A DNA stretch of 61,591 bases from JBEBSD01 sp040394475 (GTDB lineage: Bacteria; Bacteroidota; Bacteroidia; Cytophagales; Spirosomataceae): positions 1 to 61,591 of the forward strand of contig JBEBSD010000035.1 of the NCBI GenBank assembly GCA_040394475.1. The letters run 5' to 3'. Below are positions 52,466 to 61,501 of the stretch, piece by piece. Under the pieces are notes generated by a model. That model saw nothing but the letters and a program-made list of their open reading frames with translations. It had not been told where the DNA came from and made no database searches. The position numbers and the translations under genes are program-made. How positions within the stretch are numbered: position 1 is the first letter of the stretch; every line of letters begins with the position of its first letter.

Positions 52466-55400
52466 CTATTGTTCAAAGTCGATGTAGTTGAGTGTAAAGA
52501 GGGGCTTATTGCCGGCTTTGTCGTTACGGAAGACGAAATAAAGCGTTTGTTCTTTCACGGCATCGGTCGCTTTAACCGGGATCTGAAGGGTGGAAGTCCC
52601 GTCTTCGGGAACGGCTGCCGCCCCCAGTTTGGGTCCTGCCGGCGAACCGGTACGGACTTCCAGCACACCCCCGGCTGTACGCGCTGCGGAGGAGGTCGCC
52701 GTGACACCAATCGTTTTGATGCCGGTAAGATCAACCGCATTAAAGGCGATATAGGCCTCCGTTTTGGTTCCTACCACTACTTCCAGGCCGGCCTGGGGCG
52801 CCCCTTCCGGCAGCTTATAGGTCGTCACTTCTTTTCCTTCATCGAATGAATTGGCAGGGAGCCTGGCAGGTCTCAGGACGATGCTGTGCACCCCGGTAAG
52901 CGGGCCGATCTTGTAGGTGCCTTTGTCGGTATAACTGGCAGCAAAAACGTAGGCGCCGGGTTTTTGCTGCTGGCCGGGAATGTACGTGCCGCTGACCGGG
53001 TGAACATCCGCTTTCTTTTCATCGGCGAGCGACAGGATGTACCTGACCATATCTTCCGCTTCGGCTAACTTGTGCTGGGGATGGGGAGGCATTACCTGCT
53101 CGCCCCAGATACCGCCGCCGCCGTCAATGATTTTTTGGGCAAGCAGTTTTTGAGCATTGTTTTCTTTCTGATACTTTTTGGCCACCTCGCGGTAAGAAGG
53201 GCCGATCGATTGGTCGCTGATCGTATGACAAGCCTTGCAGTCGCTCAGCTCGATGAGGCGTTTCCCGGTAGCAAATCCGGTGTTGGCCTGATGCCCCTGA
53301 GCGAGAAGGGTTTTGTCGAAGCCTTCCAGGTAGTTGATACTGACGGCTACGTCCTCTGCGGGAATAGTGCCTTTTTCCAGCGATCCGTCTTCTTTGTCCG
53401 TGACTTTTACTTCATAGCTGACCGGTTTGCCGGTCCAGTAGAAACTTTGATTGCCTTTGATGGCGACGGCTACATCGGGAACGGCGTTACCGGCTTTGAT
53501 GTATACGTTTGAAGTTTGGGTGTTGCCCTGCGAATCGGTTACCGTGAGTACAGCGGTATATTCACCGGCCTTCGTGTACGTAACGACCGGGTTCGCTTCG
53601 GTGCTGTTGGGAAGGCCCCGGCCAAATGCCCATTCATAGCGGATCGGGTCGCCATCGAAATCAAGGGAGCCCTCCGACGAGAATGCGATCTTCAGCGGCA
53701 CGGCCCCCATGGTTTTGTCGGCGCCTGCTACGGCTTTCGGGACCCGGTTGCCGGGGTTGAACGTGATGTGCGACAGCCGGGCGTCGTCGTTGGCGGCAAA
53801 CCATTTATTGCCGTATTCCAGCACGTAGAGGGAGCCGTCCCGGGCGAACTGCATATCAATCGGATGGCTGAAGGTGGCGCCGGGCATAAAACGCTCTATG
53901 GCGGTCAAATCCCCTTCCTTGTTCATCGTGACCACATTGATATAGTCGCGTATCCAGTCGTAAGCGAAAAATTTTCCGTTATAATAGTTCGGGAATTTGT
54001 CTTTGCCGCTTTCGTAGTCGTCATAATAATACACCGGGCCCGCCATTGCATTGCGTCCTCCTTTCCCGACAATCGCACCGAATTCGGGCGAATCGGCATA
54101 AGGATAGTAGATAAAGGCCGGCTGGGCGGGAGGCAATTCCCGGAGTCCTGTATTGTGGGGGGAATCGTTTACGGGCTTTGCCGGGTCGTGTTTTTCTCCC
54201 GATGTTTTGGTTTCGAAGTCATAACGGTTGTACGCGCGGTTATCGGCTACAAACAAGGGCCATCCGAAATAGCCCGCCTGCCGCGCCTGGTTTACTTCAT
54301 CGTGTCCCCGGGGACCGCGGTCAGGGTTGTCGTTCCCGGCATCGGGACCTACTTCGCCCCAGTAGAGAAAGCCGGTTCGCTTGTCGACGGAGATCCGGTA
54401 GGGGTTCCGGTTGCCCATGACATATATTTCAGGCCTGGCCTTTGCGGTGCCGGGAGGGAAAAGGTTGCCTTCCGGGATGGTATAGCTGCCATCCGGCTGC
54501 GGTTTGATGCGGAGAATCTTGCCGCGCAGATCGTTGGTATTGGACGAACTCGCCATGGCATCCCAGCCGGCCCGGTCAGGACGATGGTCGGAAGGGCTGA
54601 ACCCGTCAGAGGCGAAAGGATTGGTGTCATCGCCGGTTGACAAATACAGGTTGCCCTGTGCATCCCATTCAATAGAGCCGGCGGTATGGCAGCAGTCGGT
54701 TCGTTTGACCGGTACGGTAAGCAGCACTTTTTCGGTATGGAGCAGGAGGGTGTCGTTCACGTCGTCATAGACAAAGCGGGACAAATGCTGGGCGGTATCG
54801 GCGGCAGTAGAGAGGGGTGCATAAAAAAGGTACACCCATTTGTTTGTCTTAAAATCCGGATCGATGTTAAGGCCCATCAACCCGTATTCGAACTTTGTAA
54901 ATACGGGTACATCGGCCACTACTTTCAGCTGCTTCGTCTGCGGGTTATAAAGTTTTACCTTCCCTTTCCGTTCGCTGAACAGTACCCGGTGATCGTCCAG
55001 CACCGCGAGTTCCGTCGGTTCGTCCAGTACTTCAGCCAACACATTTTTAGTGAAGCGGTTTTCTTCCGGCCGGGATTTGGCGTAATCGATCGTGTCTGCC
55101 ATTACATAACGGATGCCGCCCATCAGGTGCCGGAGGAATACCTCGTTTTGAAAAGTAGCGTGCTCATGGCCGAAATTCGTATAGAACGCCTTTCCTCCGT
55201 CGTATTCATGGTACCAGGCCATGGGGTGGTCGTCTCCCATTTTGCCCTCTTTGTACGTCTTTTCATCGATCTTCACCAGCACCTTGACGTCCTTATTGAA
55301 ATTCTTAAAATCATAAAATTCGTCTTTGATGGTCCACCGGTCCGGAAAATGCTCCATCGAAGGATGGTTTTTATCGACCGCGTAGGCTACGCCTTCCTGC

Positions 55401-55831
55401 ACATTGGGGTTGCCCGGATGACTGAGAAAGTAGGCCCCGGATAATTTATTGTACCAGGGCCAGTCGTACTCGGTATCGGTTGCCGCATGGATACCCACAT
55501 AACCGCCTCCGCCCTGGATATAGCGCTCGAAAGCCTGCTGCTGTTCGTCGTTCAGTACGTCTCCGGTAGTACTCAGGAAAATGACCGCCCCGTATTGCTG
55601 TAAATTGGCTTCTGTAAACAAGGCGGCATTTTCAGTAGTATCCACTTCAAATGCATTTGCTTTGCCTAATTGACGGATCGCTTCCTGTCCTGTGGGGATG
55701 GATGCGTGGCGGAATCCGGCTGTCTTGGAGAAAACAAGCACCCGTTTTTGTGCCTGCAGCCCGGGAGCCGAAAATAAGAATAGTAGCAAAGCGCCTGTTA
55801 AACAGGTAATCCGCCGGAAAGATGGAATCAT
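52466..55831 (-). CDS. ThuA / PQQ-type sugar dehydrogenase / PKD / cytochrome c multidomain protein
   Basis: A protein of 1121 residues with a signal peptide (to about 27), then a ThuA class-I glutamine-amidotransferase-like domain (28-245, with GIHAATDTEYDWPWY and YHEYDGGKAFYTNFGHEHAT), a soluble glucose/sorbosone dehydrogenase-type propeller (about 255-690), a PKD domain (700-780), a class I cytochrome c domain (haem motif CKACH at 865-869, possible Met ligand in VMPPHP near 914) and a CBM6-like beta-sandwich (960-1121). It likely oxidises a sugar outside the cytoplasm and passes electrons to its own haem. It stands alone, with its own terminator, next to the XylR-type regulator on the opposite strand. 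Confidence 0.9.
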   Translation of the reverse strand: MIPSFRRITCLTGALLLFLFSAPGLQAQKRVLVFSKTAGFRHASIPTGQEAIRQLGKANAFEVDTTENAALFTEANLQQYGAVIFLSTTGDVLNDEQQQAFERYIQGGGGYVGIHAATDTEYDWPWYNKLSGAYFLSHPGNPNVQEGVAYAVDKNHPSMEHFPDRWTIKDEFYDFKNFNKDVKVLVKIDEKTYKEGKMGDDHPMAWYHEYDGGKAFYTNFGHEHATFQNEVFLRHLMGGIRYVMADTIDYAKSRPEENRFTKNVLAEVLDEPTELAVLDDHRVLFSERKGKVKLYNPQTKQLKVVADVPVFTKFEYGLMGLNIDPDFKTNKWVYLFYAPLSTAADTAQHLSRFVYDDVNDTLLLHTEKVLLTVPVKRTDCCHTAGSIEWDAQGNLYLSTGDDTNPFASDGFSPSDHRPDRAGWDAMASSSNTNDLRGKILRIKPQPDGSYTIPEGNLFPPGTAKARPEIYVMGNRNPYRISVDKRTGFLYWGEVGPDAGNDNPDRGPRGHDEVNQARQAGYFGWPLFVADNRAYNRYDFETKTSGEKHDPAKPVNDSPHNTGLRELPPAQPAFIYYPYADSPEFGAIVGKGGRNAMAGPVYYYDDYESGKDKFPNYYNGKFFAYDWIRDYINVVTMNKEGDLTAIERFMPGATFSHPIDMQFARDGSLYVLEYGNKWFAANDDARLSHITFNPGNRVPKAVAGADKTMGAVPLKIAFSSEGSLDFDGDPIRYEWAFGRGLPNSTEANPVVTYTKAGEYTAVLTVTDSQGNTQTSNVYIKAGNAVPDVAVAIKGNQSFYWTGKPVSYEVKVTDKEDGSLEKGTIPAEDVAVSINYLEGFDKTLLAQGHQANTGFATGKRLIELSDCKACHTISDQSIGPSYREVAKKYQKENNAQKLLAQKIIDGGGGIWGEQVMPPHPQHKLAEAEDMVRYILSLADEKKADVHPVSGTYIPGQQQKPGAYVFAASYTDKGTYKIGPLTGVHSIVLRPARLPANSFDEGKEVTTYKLPEGAPQAGLEVVVGTKTEAYIAFNAVDLTGIKTIGVTATSSAARTAGGVLEVRTGSPAGPKLGAAAVPEDGTSTLQIPVKATDAVKEQTLYFVFRNDKAGNKPLFTLNYIDFEQ

Positions 55832-55867
55832 ATGAGTTATGAATTATGAGTTATGAGTTATGAGTTT
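55830..55867. repeat. Start-adjacent ATTATGAGTT repeat block
   Basis: Four units of TATGAGTT / GAATTATGAG abut the minus-strand start codon at 55831. The same unit fills 29632-29680, before the HEAT-lipoprotein gene. Confidence 0.75.
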
Positions 55868-56148
55868 CGGGTATGATGGTTTGGTAGGTAGGTGGCCGCT
55901 TTTATGGCCGTTTTTATTGGTGTACATTGAGGTAATCTGTGGTGAAGTGTCATTTGTACGGTTATAAGGGCATAGTTACAAAATTTTCCTTTTTTTTGCT
56001 AAAATACTTTTATTTTGTTTGGCGATACCGGATTTCGGCATGTATCCGAAAGACAACACGGTTGACAGGCTGGTAAACTGCTATTTTTTTTGTAAAATGC
56101 CTGATGTTATGAAAGGAAGTATTTTTAAAGGGTAAACGGGTTGGAATT
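55868..56148. other. Divergent intergenic region with an inverted repeat
   Basis: This AT-rich stretch separates the divergent fusion gene and the XylR-type regulator. It holds an inverted repeat TTTCGG-N7-CCGAAA (56033-56051), about 100 bases upstream of the regulator, which could be an operator. I find no convincing TAnnTTTG promoter for either gene and no small gene. Confidence 0.35.
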
Positions 56149-57315
56149 ATGTATAAGATTATTCTTCTAATCGATTTCGCAGAAGAATACAGTAAAAGCC
56201 TGTTAAAGGGCATCGCCCGGTATTCGCGGGAGCACGGCCCCTGGATTTTCTGCCGGATGCCGTTGTATCAGCGGGAGACGATCGGGATAGAAGGTATCCT
56301 GGCATGGGCGCTGGAATGGGAGGCGAACGGCATTATCGGACAGCTTTACAATGATCCGAAAATCGACCTGATCGTGCAGGCGGGTATCCCGGTGATTGCA
56401 CAGGATTTTAAGGAACGTTTCAGCAATATTCCGAATATCACAGGGGCACATTACGAGGCCGGGGTGATCGGCGCTGATTATTTTTTGAAAAAGGGCTTCA
56501 AAAACTTCGCTTTTTACGGGTTCAGTGATATTGTATGGTCGCGTGAACGTGCCGAGGGATTTGAGGATACGGTGGTAAAAGCAGGCCACGAGGTGCATTA
56601 TTTCGAACACCGGATGTCACGGACGGGAGAGCTATGGTTTTACAAACCCAGTTCGCTGAGCCAATGGCTGAAGGAGCTGCCCAAACCGATTGCGCTGATG
56701 GCTTGCGACGACAACCAGGGCCAGCATATTACAGAGGCATGCCGCCATGCCCGCATACGGATCCCGGAGGAAGTGGCTGTTTTAGGAGTGGATAATGACG
56801 AAATGATCTGCGAGTTTTCGGATCCCCCGCTTTCAAGTATTGGCCAGGATGCGGAAAAAGGAGGGTACGATACGGCAAAGCTGCTGCATCAGATGATGGA
56901 GAATGATGCCAGCCAATTTTACGACATTATCGTCAAGCCTACCCAGGTGATCACCCGGCAGTCGACGGATATCTATGCCACCAATGACGATTACATCGCT
57001 TCTTCGCTGAAATTTATTCATCAGAATATCGATAAGAACCTGCAGGTAGACGATGTAGTGAAGCAGGTGCCGCTTTCGAGGAGGGCGCTGGAGAAACGGT
57101 TTCAGCAAATGACCGGAATGCCGATCTATAAGTATATTTTCAATTTACGGATGGAGAAATTTACAACCCGGTTGCTGGAAACGGATATGAGCGTTTTTGA
57201 AATAGCCATGGACCTGGGGTTTTCGGACAGCAAAAATGTGGCCCGCCAGTTCCGGCAGATCAAGGGGTGTACGCCGGTCGAATACCGGAAACGCTATGTC
57301 CCGGGTAAATCGTGA
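56149..57315 (+). CDS. XylR-family regulator (LacI-like sensor plus AraC helix-turn-helix)
   Basis: A protein of 388 residues. The first 270 residues form a periplasmic-binding-protein-like sensor (ILLIDFAEEYSKSLLKGIAR, GADYFLKKGFKNFAFYGF, PKPIALMACDDNQGQHI, VAVLGVDNDEMICEFSDPPL). The last 100 form an AraC DNA-binding domain (LQVDDVVKQVPLSRRALEKR, FEIAMDLGFSDSKNVARQFR). XylR-type proteins sense a monosaccharide in the cytoplasm and activate pentose or other sugar catabolism. It is divergent from the sugar dehydrogenase fusion gene and borders the catabolic block, so it is the second candidate regulator of the region. Confidence 0.92.
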   Translation: MYKIILLIDFAEEYSKSLLKGIARYSREHGPWIFCRMPLYQRETIGIEGILAWALEWEANGIIGQLYNDPKIDLIVQAGIPVIAQDFKERFSNIPNITGAHYEAGVIGADYFLKKGFKNFAFYGFSDIVWSRERAEGFEDTVVKAGHEVHYFEHRMSRTGELWFYKPSSLSQWLKELPKPIALMACDDNQGQHITEACRHARIRIPEEVAVLGVDNDEMICEFSDPPLSSIGQDAEKGGYDTAKLLHQMMENDASQFYDIIVKPTQVITRQSTDIYATNDDYIASSLKFIHQNIDKNLQVDDVVKQVPLSRRALEKRFQQMTGMPIYKYIFNLRMEKFTTRLLETDMSVFEIAMDLGFSDSKNVARQFRQIKGCTPVEYRKRYVPGKS

Positions 57316-57464
57316 CCGGCGGATTTCTCCCGTCAACAGCGCGGCGCGCGCGGGCAGGAAATTATTAGGGAGGGATTGACGTTGTATAGGAAAAAAGGCC
57401 GTTGGGAAATAGCCGGGCGAGTTGCCGGCAGTAATGACCGGCCGTTAACTATGAGTTAAAGCAA

Positions 57465-57869
57465 GTGAAACTGGAAGAAGCCTTACTGGCACGGAATATA
57501 ACCCCTACTGCGATGCGCCTGCTGGTTCTCGACGAGCTCAGCAAGATGAAAACGGCGGTCAGCCTGAATGATCTGGAAGCAGCTTTTGACAGGGCCGACA
57601 AGGTGACGCTGTACCGGACCTTAAAAACCTTTCAAAAGCACAAACTGGTACACAGCGTGGAAGACGGGACCGGGAGTGTGAAATACGCGCTGTGTCAGGA
57701 AAGCTGCGAGTGCCGCCCCGAAGATGTCCACGCGCATTTTCATTGCACCCGATGCAATGAAACGTTTTGCCTGCAGGATTATCATGTCCCTATCGATAGT
57801 TTACCCCGCAAATTTGTCCTCCATGAAATGAGTGTGGTGCTTCGCGGCCTGTGCGACCACTGTTCCTGA
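57465..57869 (+). CDS. Fur-family metal-responsive repressor
   Basis: A protein of 134 residues starting at GTG 57465, with the Fur winged helix (TPTAMRLLVLDELSKM, VTLYRTLKTFQKHKLVH) and the metal-binding half with HAHFHCTRC (C94, C97) and CDHC (C130, C133), the two CxxC pairs that bind structural zinc. It precedes a metal P-type ATPase by 107 bases that contain palindromes, so it probably responds to zinc or a related metal and represses the pump. It is shorter than classical Fur, closer to Zur-type or other Bacteroidota members. Confidence 0.9.
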   Translation: MKLEEALLARNITPTAMRLLVLDELSKMKTAVSLNDLEAAFDRADKVTLYRTLKTFQKHKLVHSVEDGTGSVKYALCQESCECRPEDVHAHFHCTRCNETFCLQDYHVPIDSLPRKFVLHEMSVVLRGLCDHCS

Positions 57870-57895
57870 TTAATTTTATATTGTAAGGCACGGGT

Positions 57896-57948
57896 GATAC
57901 CATCGTATCGGATTGCAATGCAATTGCAGCGCGCCTGTTTTACCTTTG
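57896..57948 (+). promoter_or_regulatory. Palindromes and -7 element upstream of the metal ATPase
   Basis: An inverted repeat GATAC-CATC-GTATC (57896-57909) is followed by two overlapping perfect palindromes, ATTGCAAT (57912-57919) and TGCAATTGCA (57919-57928), then TACCTTTG (57941-57948), matching TAnnTTTG, with the ATPase start 28 bases further. The palindromes lie where a repressor would block RNA polymerase, so they are candidate sites for the adjacent Fur-family protein. Confidence 0.45.
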
Positions 57949-57976
57949 TGATTGTATTATTATCAGGAAACAGGCT

Positions 57977-60010
57977 ATGAATCCTATTCATCCATCAACA
58001 GACACCGCTCCCGCTTCTTGTTGTGATCATTCAACGAATGCGCATTCCCACGATCATCCGGCTGCCCCGGGATACCGGCTCTATGTCCCGGCTTTCCTGA
58101 GCCTGGTAATGCTTATCCTGGGATTGGCCTGGGATTTCTGGATACACCCCGGCTTTTTCGAAGGTGCTTTCCGCGTGGGCTGGTATGTGCTGGCGTATCT
58201 TCCGGTGGGGGTGCCGGTACTAAAGGAAGCGGGCGAGGCGTTAGGAGAGGGGTCCTTTTTTAATGAGTTTACGTTAATGGTGGTCGCCACATTGGGCGCT
58301 TTTGCTATCGGAGAATACCCGGAGGGAGTTGCCGTAATGCTGTTCTATTCGGTAGGGGAGCTTTTTCAGGGGGCAGCGGTGCGCCGGGCAAAAAGCAATA
58401 TCAGCGCATTGCTGGACGTGCGCCCGAAGGAAGTGAGCCGGCTGCGTAACGGAACCTATGAAAAAGTGGCGCCTGAAATGGTGAAAATAGGCGACCAGGT
58501 ACAGGTGCTGGCCGGGCAGCAGGTTCCGTTGGACGGGTTACTGGTAACCCGGGAAAGCTTTTTTAATACCGCAGCGCTTACCGGGGAAAGCCGTCCGCAG
58601 CGGATTGCCGAAAATGAAAAGGTGCTTGCCGGAATGTTAAACGAAGGGAATGCGGTCGAAATGAAAGTAGCGGCGCTGTACCAGGACAGCGCGCTGGCCC
58701 GGATCCTGGAAATGGTGCAGCACGCAACGGCCCGGAAGTCGAAGACGGAGCTGCTGATCCGGAAGTTCGCCCGTATTTATACCCCAATAGTTTTCTTTCT
58801 GGCGGTTGCGCTGGTAGTTGTTCCGTATTGGGTGGCTGCGGATTATGACTTCCGCGACTGGTTATACCGGGCGTTGGTGTTTTTGGTGATCTCCTGTCCC
58901 TGCGCGCTGGTGATTTCTATTCCGCTGGGGTATTTCGGAGGGATCGGAGCTGCTTCCCGGCATGGAATCTTGTTTAAAGGAGCTAATTTTCTGGACCTGA
59001 TTACCCGTGTGAATACCGTTGTGATGGATAAAACCGGGACCCTGACCAAAGGCGTCTTCGAGGTGCAGTCCGTACGGCTTGCGCAAGCCCGGGAGGGGAA
59101 GTTTGATGAAACGACGCTCCTCGCCTTAGTGGCGGCTGTGGAGCAAAACAGCACACACCCGATCGCCAGAGCATTGGTAAATGCGGCTACAACCGACCTG
59201 TCGTCGTGGCGGGTGACCGGGGTGGAGGAATTGGCGGGCCGGGGATTGCAAGCAGTCGTCAGTCACGCAGAATGGCTGCCCGGAGGTGCAGCGGTTGTTG
59301 CGGGGAACAGCCGCCTGCTGGATGAACTCGGGATCCCCTATGAGCAGTCGATTAACGAACAGGTGGAAAGCCTGGTATTGGTGGCCGTTGATGCCCAGTA
59401 TGCGGGTTATGTGGTAGTGGCCGACGCCACCAAAGCCGACGCCATGCAGGCGGTAACGGCTTTAAAGGCACAGGGGATTCAAACGGTGATGCTGAGCGGT
59501 GATAAACAGTCTATTGTTCAGAAAACAGCGCGTGAGCTGGGACTTCACCAGGCGGTCGGCGAGCTGTTGCCGGAAGGAAAGGTCGCCGAGCTGAGTCGGC
59601 TGAAGGCCAATCCCCGGAACGTAGTGGCCTTTGTAGGAGATGGCATCAACGATGCCCCGGTATTGGCATACAGCGATCTGGGGATCGCCATGGGCGGAAT
59701 AGGCAGTGATGTGGCCATTGAGACAGCGGATGTAGTCATACAGACCGATCAGCCGGGAAAAATCAACACGGCTATCCGTATCGGTAAAACGACACGGAGC
59801 GTGGTGCTGCAAAATATCGGGCTGGCCTTCGGGGTTAAGGCCATCGTTTTACTGCTGGGAGCCGGGGGAGTAGCTACCATGTGGGAGGCCGTATTTGCCG
59901 ACGTGGGAGTGGCCCTGCTGGCCATCCTGAATGCAGTCCGGATTTTACGGATGGATTTTGACGGGCAGGCTGCCGGTATCGGATTCCGGAAACGGGATAC
60001 CCCGGTTTGA
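57977..60010 (+). CDS. P1B-type heavy-metal-translocating ATPase (Zn/Cd/Co type)
   Basis: A protein of 677 residues that exports divalent metal across the inner membrane at the cost of ATP. It has a His- and Cys-bearing N-terminal tail (CCDHSTNAHSHDH) instead of a full metal-binding domain, the actuator motif TGES, the membrane motif CPC (307-309), the phosphorylation site DKTGT with D351, the STHP motif, and GDGIND (554-559). The CPC motif together with the His-rich tail fits Zn/Cd/Pb pumps better than copper pumps. It follows the Fur-family gene and is probably induced by metal through it. Confidence 0.93.
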   Translation: MNPIHPSTDTAPASCCDHSTNAHSHDHPAAPGYRLYVPAFLSLVMLILGLAWDFWIHPGFFEGAFRVGWYVLAYLPVGVPVLKEAGEALGEGSFFNEFTLMVVATLGAFAIGEYPEGVAVMLFYSVGELFQGAAVRRAKSNISALLDVRPKEVSRLRNGTYEKVAPEMVKIGDQVQVLAGQQVPLDGLLVTRESFFNTAALTGESRPQRIAENEKVLAGMLNEGNAVEMKVAALYQDSALARILEMVQHATARKSKTELLIRKFARIYTPIVFFLAVALVVVPYWVAADYDFRDWLYRALVFLVISCPCALVISIPLGYFGGIGAASRHGILFKGANFLDLITRVNTVVMDKTGTLTKGVFEVQSVRLAQAREGKFDETTLLALVAAVEQNSTHPIARALVNAATTDLSSWRVTGVEELAGRGLQAVVSHAEWLPGGAAVVAGNSRLLDELGIPYEQSINEQVESLVLVAVDAQYAGYVVVADATKADAMQAVTALKAQGIQTVMLSGDKQSIVQKTARELGLHQAVGELLPEGKVAELSRLKANPRNVVAFVGDGINDAPVLAYSDLGIAMGGIGSDVAIETADVVIQTDQPGKINTAIRIGKTTRSVVLQNIGLAFGVKAIVLLLGAGGVATMWEAVFADVGVALLAILNAVRILRMDFDGQAAGIGFRKRDTPV

Positions 60011-60048
60011 GGATAATTTACTAAATTTGCTGCTCTTATCAGAAAAAA

Positions 60049-61374
60049 ATGAAGAAAGTCGCATTCTATACCCTGGGGTGTAAGCTCAACTATTCGGAAA
60101 CCTCTTCTATCTCGCGGATGTTTGAGCAAAAGGGCTATCAAAAGGTGGAGTTCAACCAGGATCCGGATATTTTTATTATTAATACGTGCTCGGTAACGGA
60201 CAATGCGGATAAAAAATGCCGGAAAATTGTACGGGAAGCCCAACACGTCAATCCGGATGGCTATGTGGCCATAATGGGGTGTTATGCGCAGCTGAAACCA
60301 GTGGAAATCTCGGAAATACCGGGCGTGGACGTGGTTTTGGGAGCTGCTGAAAAATTCAGGTTGCTCGATTTGATCGATACGTTCGAAAAGGTGCCGACAG
60401 GACTTCCCGGCCGGGTGCTGGCATCGCCGGTCGAAGAGGCCATTGATTACCATGCTTCTTATTCTCTCAATGACCGCACCCGTACTTTTTTAAAAGTGCA
60501 GGACGGGTGTGATTATCCTTGTGCCTATTGTACGATTCCTCTGGCCCGGGGAAAGAGCCGTTCCGATACGATTCAGAATGTTATCCGGTCGGCTCAGGCA
60601 ATCGCAGCGCGGGGCGTAAAGGAAATCGTACTCACGGGTGTCAATATCGGGGATTTCGGGCACAATGGTGAGTCGGTCAACGAGACTTTTCTGGATCTGG
60701 TCAAGGCGCTGGATGAGGTAGAGGGAATCGAGCGGTTCCGGATTTCGTCGATTGAACCCAATCTGCTTACCGATGAAATTATAACGTTTGTGGCCGGCTC
60801 GCGGCGGTTTGTCCCGCATTTTCATATACCCTTGCAATCAGGATCGAATAAGGTCCTGGGACTGATGCGCCGCCGCTATCGCCGGGAGCTCTATGCGGAC
60901 CGGGTTTCGCGGATCAGGGAATTAATGCCGGATTGCTGTATCGGAGTCGACGTAATTGTGGGGCATCCGGGAGAAACGAAAGAAGATTTTCTGGAAACCT
61001 ATCAGTTTCTGAATGAACTGCGCATCTCCTACCTGCACGTGTTTACCTATTCCGAGCGTGCCAATACCGCTGCACTTTCTTTAAAACCGGTCGTTCCCAG
61101 GCAGGAACGTGCTGAGCGTTCCCGGATGCTGCACATTCTGAGTGATAAGAAAAAGCGGCATTTTTATGAGAGCCAACTGGGAAAGCCGTTTAAGGTCTTA
61201 TTCGAAGAAGACGTGGCAGATGGGAATATGCAGGGGTTTACCGAGAATTACATTCGGGTTACCGCCCGTTTCGACCCGCTCCTGATCAACGAAGTAAAAG
61301 CAGTGGTGCTCACGCAACTGAACCACGAAGGATTGGCAGAGGTGGAAGAAGCCGTGGAGTTGGTTGCGCATTGA
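60049..61374 (+). CDS. mtaB: tRNA (N6-L-threonylcarbamoyladenosine(37)-C2)-methylthiotransferase MtaB
   Basis: A protein of 441 residues of the methylthiotransferase family: an N-terminal UPF0004 domain (LGCKLNYSETSSI, INTCSVTDNADKKCR, MGCYAQ), a radical-SAM domain with C154-x3-C158-x2-C161 (CDYPCAYC) and a short C-terminal TRAM-like end. The NYSE variant after GCK and the length match MtaB rather than MiaB or RimO. It adds a methylthio group to t6A37 of tRNAs reading ANN codons. TAAATTTG at 60022-60029 may be its -7 promoter element. It is housekeeping and marks the end of the accessory region. Confidence 0.93.
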   Translation: MKKVAFYTLGCKLNYSETSSISRMFEQKGYQKVEFNQDPDIFIINTCSVTDNADKKCRKIVREAQHVNPDGYVAIMGCYAQLKPVEISEIPGVDVVLGAAEKFRLLDLIDTFEKVPTGLPGRVLASPVEEAIDYHASYSLNDRTRTFLKVQDGCDYPCAYCTIPLARGKSRSDTIQNVIRSAQAIAARGVKEIVLTGVNIGDFGHNGESVNETFLDLVKALDEVEGIERFRISSIEPNLLTDEIITFVAGSRRFVPHFHIPLQSGSNKVLGLMRRRYRRELYADRVSRIRELMPDCCIGVDVIVGHPGETKEDFLETYQFLNELRISYLHVFTYSERANTAALSLKPVVPRQERAERSRMLHILSDKKKRHFYESQLGKPFKVLFEEDVADGNMQGFTENYIRVTARFDPLLINEVKAVVLTQLNHEGLAEVEEAVELVAH

Positions 61375-61388
61375 AAAAATGCATCCAT

Positions 61389-61501
61389 GAGGCTGCCCTT
61401 TTTAGTTGGTATGTTTGAAAGGCGGCTTCGGATCCAGTTTCACAGTAACTTTAAGTTGACAAAAGTGAAAACTAAAACCCGAAGCGCATGCAAACAGCCT
61501 C
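61389..61501. other. Intergenic stretch bounded by GAGGCTG / CAGCCTC
   Basis: A 7-base inverted repeat (61389-61395 and 61495-61501) bounds about 100 bases that contain no open frame of note. It could be a small mobile relic or part of the repeat unit that follows. No transposase or tRNA is visible. Confidence 0.25.

Noticed and set aside
53516..54640. Long plus-strand open frame (374 residues) opposite the ThuA/dehydrogenase fusion gene
   Set aside because: It mirrors a well-supported multidomain gene in GC-rich codons, has no recognisable domain and no promoter; it is an antisense shadow.
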